Below, piece by piece: positions 60,880 through 64,000 of a stretch of DNA of 64,000 bases. The notes under the pieces are model-generated. The model was not told the origin of the DNA, ran no database searches, and worked only from the letters and a program-made list of their open reading frames with translations. A program made the translations under genes and the position numbers. Source of the stretch: Aurantimonas endophytica (GTDB lineage: Bacteria; Pseudomonadota; Alphaproteobacteria; Rhizobiales; Rhizobiaceae); the NCBI RefSeq assembly GCF_014196845.1, contig NZ_JACIEM010000001.1:434001-498000 (forward strand), given 5' to 3'. Each line of letters starts with the position of its first letter. Positions within the stretch are counted from its first letter, which is position 1.

Positions 60880-61803
60880 TCACCAGGCGTTCCGATCGAG
60901 CTTGCTGATGGCGCCTTTGGCCAGTCGGCGCCGATCGGCAGCGCGGGTGTAGAGCGAGGCCATGGCGCCTCCCTGCCATCCGAAAATCGCTTCAAGTTCG
61001 GCCACCGTTGCGCCGGCGTTCGCAGCGCGCGTCGCGCCGATCTTGCGGACGCCATGGGCCGATTTCTGGACCTTCGCCTCGCGGCAGGCTTCGCGGAAAT
61101 CGTTGCCGAAGGTTTCCTTAGTCAAAGGCTGGCCGCGCTCGCCGCAGCTAAAGGCAAGATCTCCGCAGGGCCCCGCCGCGAGCGTCGCGGCGAGGACCGG
61201 GAGAATCGGTATCGTGACCTCCATCGTGTAGCGGCTCTTCTCGATCTTCAGCGTGATCACGCCTTCGCTGACATGCTGACGCCCGGCACGCACAGCGTCA
61301 CCGCGGCGAAGACCCGTGTAGAGCAGAACATCCAACCTGACGCGCTGACGGGTGCCGACCGGCCATCGGGCCTCAAAGCGGTCGACGTCGTCCTCGGTCC
61401 AGACCGGGAAGCCGTCGGTCTTCGGCCGGGCCGGGTTCTTGACGCCGGCGGTCGGATCGATTGCGACGTGTCCCGCCTCGAGTGCCCATCGGAACAAGCC
61501 CCGCATGGCGTCGAGAAAGTTGCGCGCCCGGGCAGGCGTGGCGGCGCGCTTCTCCCGACCGGCGACGATGACGGCCTTCGTCATCGCCTGGTAGGGCTGT
61601 TTTCCGACATTGGCTATCACGCCCTTGAAGATGTTCTCGCGCTGGCGCCGTGTGGCAGCCGAGAGCGTGAGCCAGCCGCCCGTCTCCCGGTGACGCGCAA
61701 TCAGCCACTCGAGCGAGTGTATGGGCTGCCTCGGCAAAGCCAACGTCATCCACCGGCTGTACAACGGGGAGCAGATGTGAGGGCTTAGAGACTCACCTGA
61801 CAT
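60880..61803 (-). CDS. Tyrosine recombinase (phage/island integrase), possibly N-terminally truncated
   Basis: The 307-aa product has the catalytic residues of tyrosine recombinases: Arg in LYTGLRRGDAVR, His-x-x-Arg in HGVRKIGATRAANAG, a Trp in IFGWQGGAM, and the nucleophile Tyr in SLYTRAADRRRL. It looks short at the N-terminus: in-frame codons upstream of the ATG read EVGSARFVEEA, like the AP2-type arm of this class, and stop at a TGA at 61849-61851. Its C-terminal end faces tRNA-Leu, the usual place for an island integrase. It may be inactive. Confidence 0.85.
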   Translation of the reverse strand: MSGESLSPHICSPLYSRWMTLALPRQPIHSLEWLIARHRETGGWLTLSAATRRQRENIFKGVIANVGKQPYQAMTKAVIVAGREKRAATPARARNFLDAMRGLFRWALEAGHVAIDPTAGVKNPARPKTDGFPVWTEDDVDRFEARWPVGTRQRVRLDVLLYTGLRRGDAVRAGRQHVSEGVITLKIEKSRYTMEVTIPILPVLAATLAAGPCGDLAFSCGERGQPLTKETFGNDFREACREAKVQKSAHGVRKIGATRAANAGATVAELEAIFGWQGGAMASLYTRAADRRRLAKGAISKLDRNAW

Positions 61804-62111
61804 GGCTTCTTCAACGAAGCGCGCAGATCCTACCTCAGGACCGTCGGCTCATCCTAGAAACCAGAATTCCCAGTTCGGAGCACATGCGCGCGACCACGGC
61901 GCGGTTGAGTCTGTCCAGCCTTACGGAGGTGCAGGCAGCCGAGCACCCAGCTGGCGTAGGTCTGGGTGGGGAGCAAGTGCCGCATGTTGAACGTCAACCG
62001 GCAAGCCAGAGCATTCTCGCAACTTTGATGTGACCGATGCTGATCTGGCGGCAATGATTGCCGACGGTCAGGTTGAAGTCGACGTCCTCCTGAAATTCAA
62101 AACGGGAAGAC
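61804..62111. other. Probable degraded region between integrase and acetyltransferase genes (308 bp)
   Basis: No complete gene is convincing. The first 48 nt look like the remains of the integrase N-terminus. Frames of 60-66 codons on both strands show no family signature. A small hairpin CGGCAA-TGA-TTGCCG lies at 62049-62063, and GGGAAG before 62112 serves as the ribosome-binding site of the next gene. No copy of the tRNA-Leu 3' end was found here. Confidence 0.5.
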
Positions 62112-63374
62112 ATGAATTCCGACGCGAACGATTCGGCTCAAAGGAATCAGGCAGAGCGCATGAAGATGACGGCTAAGGATTCAGGAGAGTTCGGTTTCGT
62201 TCCTGACATCACGTCCGGGACAGTCAGGGTCGTCATCGAACGCAATCCAGCCGCGCTGCCGGGCTTTTGGCCGCGAACCACCACCACTACGCCGGGGCGC
62301 TACTGGGTGTTCCAGTGCGCCGACGTGATCGAGGCCTGGTGCCCCTCGCTCGGCATGGCGCAGGGGATCGAGTCGCTTTTCGTCGCGGTGCTGGATGCAC
62401 GCGACCAGCCGCTGCTCCTGCTGCCGCTGGGCATACGGTCGCGCGGCGGCGTTCGCCAGCTCGTCTTCCTCGACGAGACGGTGAGCGACTACAACGCGCC
62501 CGTCGTCTTCGCTGGCGCCCGCGATTTCGACGTCGCGACGATGCGGCGAGTCTGGCACGACATCGTCGCGAGCCTGCCCCCGTTCGACGTCGCCGTGTTG
62601 GAAAAGATGCCGGACATGGTCAAGGACTGGCCTAACCCGATGCGGTTCCTCGCCACCGGACCGAGTTGCGTCGGCGCGCACGGGATGACCCTGCCGGCTG
62701 ATTGGGAGAGCGACGGCAAGAAACGTCTGCCCAACTTCAGGGACTCGCGTCGGCGTTTGCGAAAGCTCGCCGAGCGCGGCGCAGTCTCGATCGAAACGGC
62801 CCAGACCGCCGAGGAGGCATCCGCGATCCTTGAAGCGATGATCTCGATGAAGCGCAGGCAACTGCTGCGCATCACCGGCGTCGATCCGTTCGACGCCCGC
62901 CCCGGCTACGTCGACTACTATGTTGAAGCGACCCGCCGTCTGTTCGCCGGCGGAGCCGTGCATCTGTCGGCGCTGCGACTCGACGATCAGATTCTCGCGG
63001 CTCACTGGGGCTACGTGCTCGACGACCGATTCTACCAGCTGATGCCAACCTTCCTTGAGGACGAGGAGTGGCGGTTCTACGCCCCGGGCCGACTGCTCAA
63101 CGAACACCTGATCGAGTGGAGCACGCGACAAGGTCTCGCCATCTTCGACTTCGGCTGCGGTGATGAGCCTTACAAGGCGGCGTATTGCGATCAGCACTGG
63201 TCGCTCAACGAGGCCGTGCTGCCGATGACCGCTATCGGCCAGCTCTGGAGCCTCGCCTTCAACGCGCGGCGGTTCGCCGCCGACCGGCTGCGCGAATCCG
63301 CGACCTGGAACACGATCAAGGCTTTTCGCCACCGCTTGCGTAGCAGGCGGCCCGCGGGCTGGCCGGCCTCCTGA
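62112..63374 (+). CDS. BioF2-like/CelD-type GNAT acetyltransferase
   Basis: The 420-aa product resembles the BioF2-like (CelD) acetyltransferases of exopolysaccharide loci. Two GNAT-like halves are suggested: an N-terminal region with LLLLPLGIRSRGGVRQLVFLDE (residues about 95-117), and a C-terminal catalytic region with LSALRLDDQILAAHWGYVLDDRFYQLMPTF and the signature FDFGCGDEPYKAAYCD near residue 344. It has no signal peptide. It is the first clear cargo gene of the putative island and likely modifies a surface glycan or its precursor. Several Met residues in the first 20 codons leave the start slightly uncertain. Confidence 0.8.
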   Translation: MNSDANDSAQRNQAERMKMTAKDSGEFGFVPDITSGTVRVVIERNPAALPGFWPRTTTTTPGRYWVFQCADVIEAWCPSLGMAQGIESLFVAVLDARDQPLLLLPLGIRSRGGVRQLVFLDETVSDYNAPVVFAGARDFDVATMRRVWHDIVASLPPFDVAVLEKMPDMVKDWPNPMRFLATGPSCVGAHGMTLPADWESDGKKRLPNFRDSRRRLRKLAERGAVSIETAQTAEEASAILEAMISMKRRQLLRITGVDPFDARPGYVDYYVEATRRLFAGGAVHLSALRLDDQILAAHWGYVLDDRFYQLMPTFLEDEEWRFYAPGRLLNEHLIEWSTRQGLAIFDFGCGDEPYKAAYCDQHWSLNEAVLPMTAIGQLWSLAFNARRFAADRLRESATWNTIKAFRHRLRSRRPAGWPAS

Positions 63375-63415
63375 CCCATCGGCTCCTCCGGCGCGACGGC
63401 AAGCGGTAATCCAGA

Positions 63416-64000
63416 TTAACGGCCAATGGCGCGTCCGAACCGCCATGCCCCCAGCGCCATCAGGATCGCGGTCGCATTATGGATGCTAGGCATGGCGGAA
63501 ATCCCGAGGGGGTTCCGTTCGCCGATATATCCGTCCCAGAGCATATCCTGCGTCGTTAGTGCGAAAATCGGATAAACGGTGTCTGCCTTACGCAGGCTGT
63601 CCATCAGCGGCTGGTAGGGGTCGGGTAGCAGGCCAATGGCTGAATAGAAGCAGGGCCCGGCGGACGAGAAGGCCAGCGCCAGACAGTTTCCGACCACGAT
63701 CCAAGTGAGAAAGTAGCTGAGCAGGTAGCGGGTTCGCAATTCCGATCGTGCAGTGCTGAAGGCAAAGGCGGTTAGGAACCCCCACATAAGGAAGGACCAG
63801 ACGTTGTAGGCAACGTTCGTGAGAAAGACCACGAAGGGGATACCCATAACCGGTTGAAGGAACGCGTACGGGAGGGAACCGAGAAAAACTGCGCGGTCCC
63901 ACTCGGTGAACGTTCCGTCCCATGCGAATGGCTGTATCAGCGGAATGTTGGTTTTGAGGTAGCCGAACAGGGTGATGAAAAAACGAAGATGGCGATGACC
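63416..64000 (-). CDS. PAP2-superfamily membrane phosphatase/transferase (N-terminus outside window)
   Basis: The frame is open from 63416 to the window end (194 visible residues). It is strongly hydrophobic, with the PAP2-type segment LGISAMPSIHNATAILMALGAW containing the catalytic-type Ser and His, and an earlier SAGPCFYSAIG that resembles the PAP2_3 or inositolphosphotransferase-like group. The residues before the internal Met at 63847 (AFLQPV, FAWDGTFTEWDR) continue the frame, so the true start lies beyond position 64000. It converges with the BioF2-like gene. Lipid-phosphate or lipid-head-group transfer is likely; the substrate is unknown. Confidence 0.8.
   Translation of the reverse strand, partial: GHRHLRFFITLFGYLKTNIPLIQPFAWDGTFTEWDRAVFLGSLPYAFLQPVMGIPFVVFLTNVAYNVWSFLMWGFLTAFAFSTARSELRTRYLLSYFLTWIVVGNCLALAFSSAGPCFYSAIGLLPDPYQPLMDSLRKADTVYPIFALTTQDMLWDGYIGERNPLGISAMPSIHNATAILMALGAWRFGRAIGR

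Noticed and set aside
61854-62054. Short frames of 60-66 codons on both strands between the integrase and the acetyltransferase
   Set aside because: No start signals or motifs. They may be degraded remains but cannot be supported as genes.
60800-64000. A second attachment site (copy of the tRNA-Leu 3' end) within the window
   Set aside because: I scanned for the CGACCGCACCA end and saw no convincing repeat; it probably lies beyond 64000 or has been lost.

Overview
The window is a high-GC stretch (mid-60s percent by eye) of an alphaproteobacterial chromosome, most likely from the Hyphomicrobiales (Rhizobiales). The evidence is the gene order rplQ, Do-family protease, rarA, rluC, HAD, ATP12-like; the duplicated tuf genes, one in the str operon and one upstream of tRNA-Trp/secE; an ATP12-type F1-ATPase assembly factor; and a PccA/PccB carboxylase pair. 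Genus cannot be fixed from sequence reading alone. An Aurantimonadaceae-like organism would fit, but that is a guess.

Layout. (1) 1-3840, minus strand: a kdp potassium-pump operon: a 27-aa membrane peptide, then kdpF, kdpA and kdpB, with kdpB cut by the window edge. (2) 4317-5492: the first tuf gene with its own promoter and terminator. (3) 5709-11244: a seven-gene surface-glycan cassette in two opposed blocks. It holds an ELM1-family protein, two related GT42/DUF115-like proteins, a GT8-like and a GT29-like protein, the Kdo-activating enzyme KdsB and a HAD phosphatase. It separates tuf from tRNA-Trp, which are usually neighbours. (4) 11477-43789: the main transcription/translation supercluster: tRNA-Trp, secE-nusG, rplKAJL, rpoBC, a GNAT gene, rpsL-rpsG-fusA-tuf, then S10, spc and alpha genes from rpsJ to rplQ with secY and adk. 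Clear terminators follow rpoC and rplQ, and GC-rich hairpins recur in the wider gaps. (5) 43876-54530: an SDR reductase, a tiny exported peptide, a periplasmic Do-family protease, rarA, a BCCT osmolyte transporter, an RluC-type pseudouridine synthase, a HAD hydrolase, an ATP12-type chaperone and pccB. (6) 54547-60633: a PAS-GGDEF diguanylate cyclase, a UPF0178 protein, an EamA transporter, an XRE regulator divergent from pccA, and lipB. (7) 60715-64000: tRNA-Leu(GAG), a tyrosine integrase that may have lost its N-terminus, a BioF2-type acetyltransferase and a PAP2-type phosphatase cut by the window edge. This last part looks like one edge of an integrated island.

How the parts work together. 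The centre is growth-rate machinery: ribosome, RNA polymerase, elongation factors, Sec translocase. Around it sit potassium and osmolyte uptake (Kdp, BCCT), envelope work (Do protease, glycan cassette, island genes) and propionyl-CoA carboxylation (PccA plus PccB). The most unusual items are the glycan cassette between tuf and tRNA-Trp, the tRNA-Leu/integrase junction, the unannotated micro-peptides at 3757-3840 and 45188-45319, the probable non-canonical ATA start at 43876, and an inverted repeat beside the diguanylate cyclase promoter.
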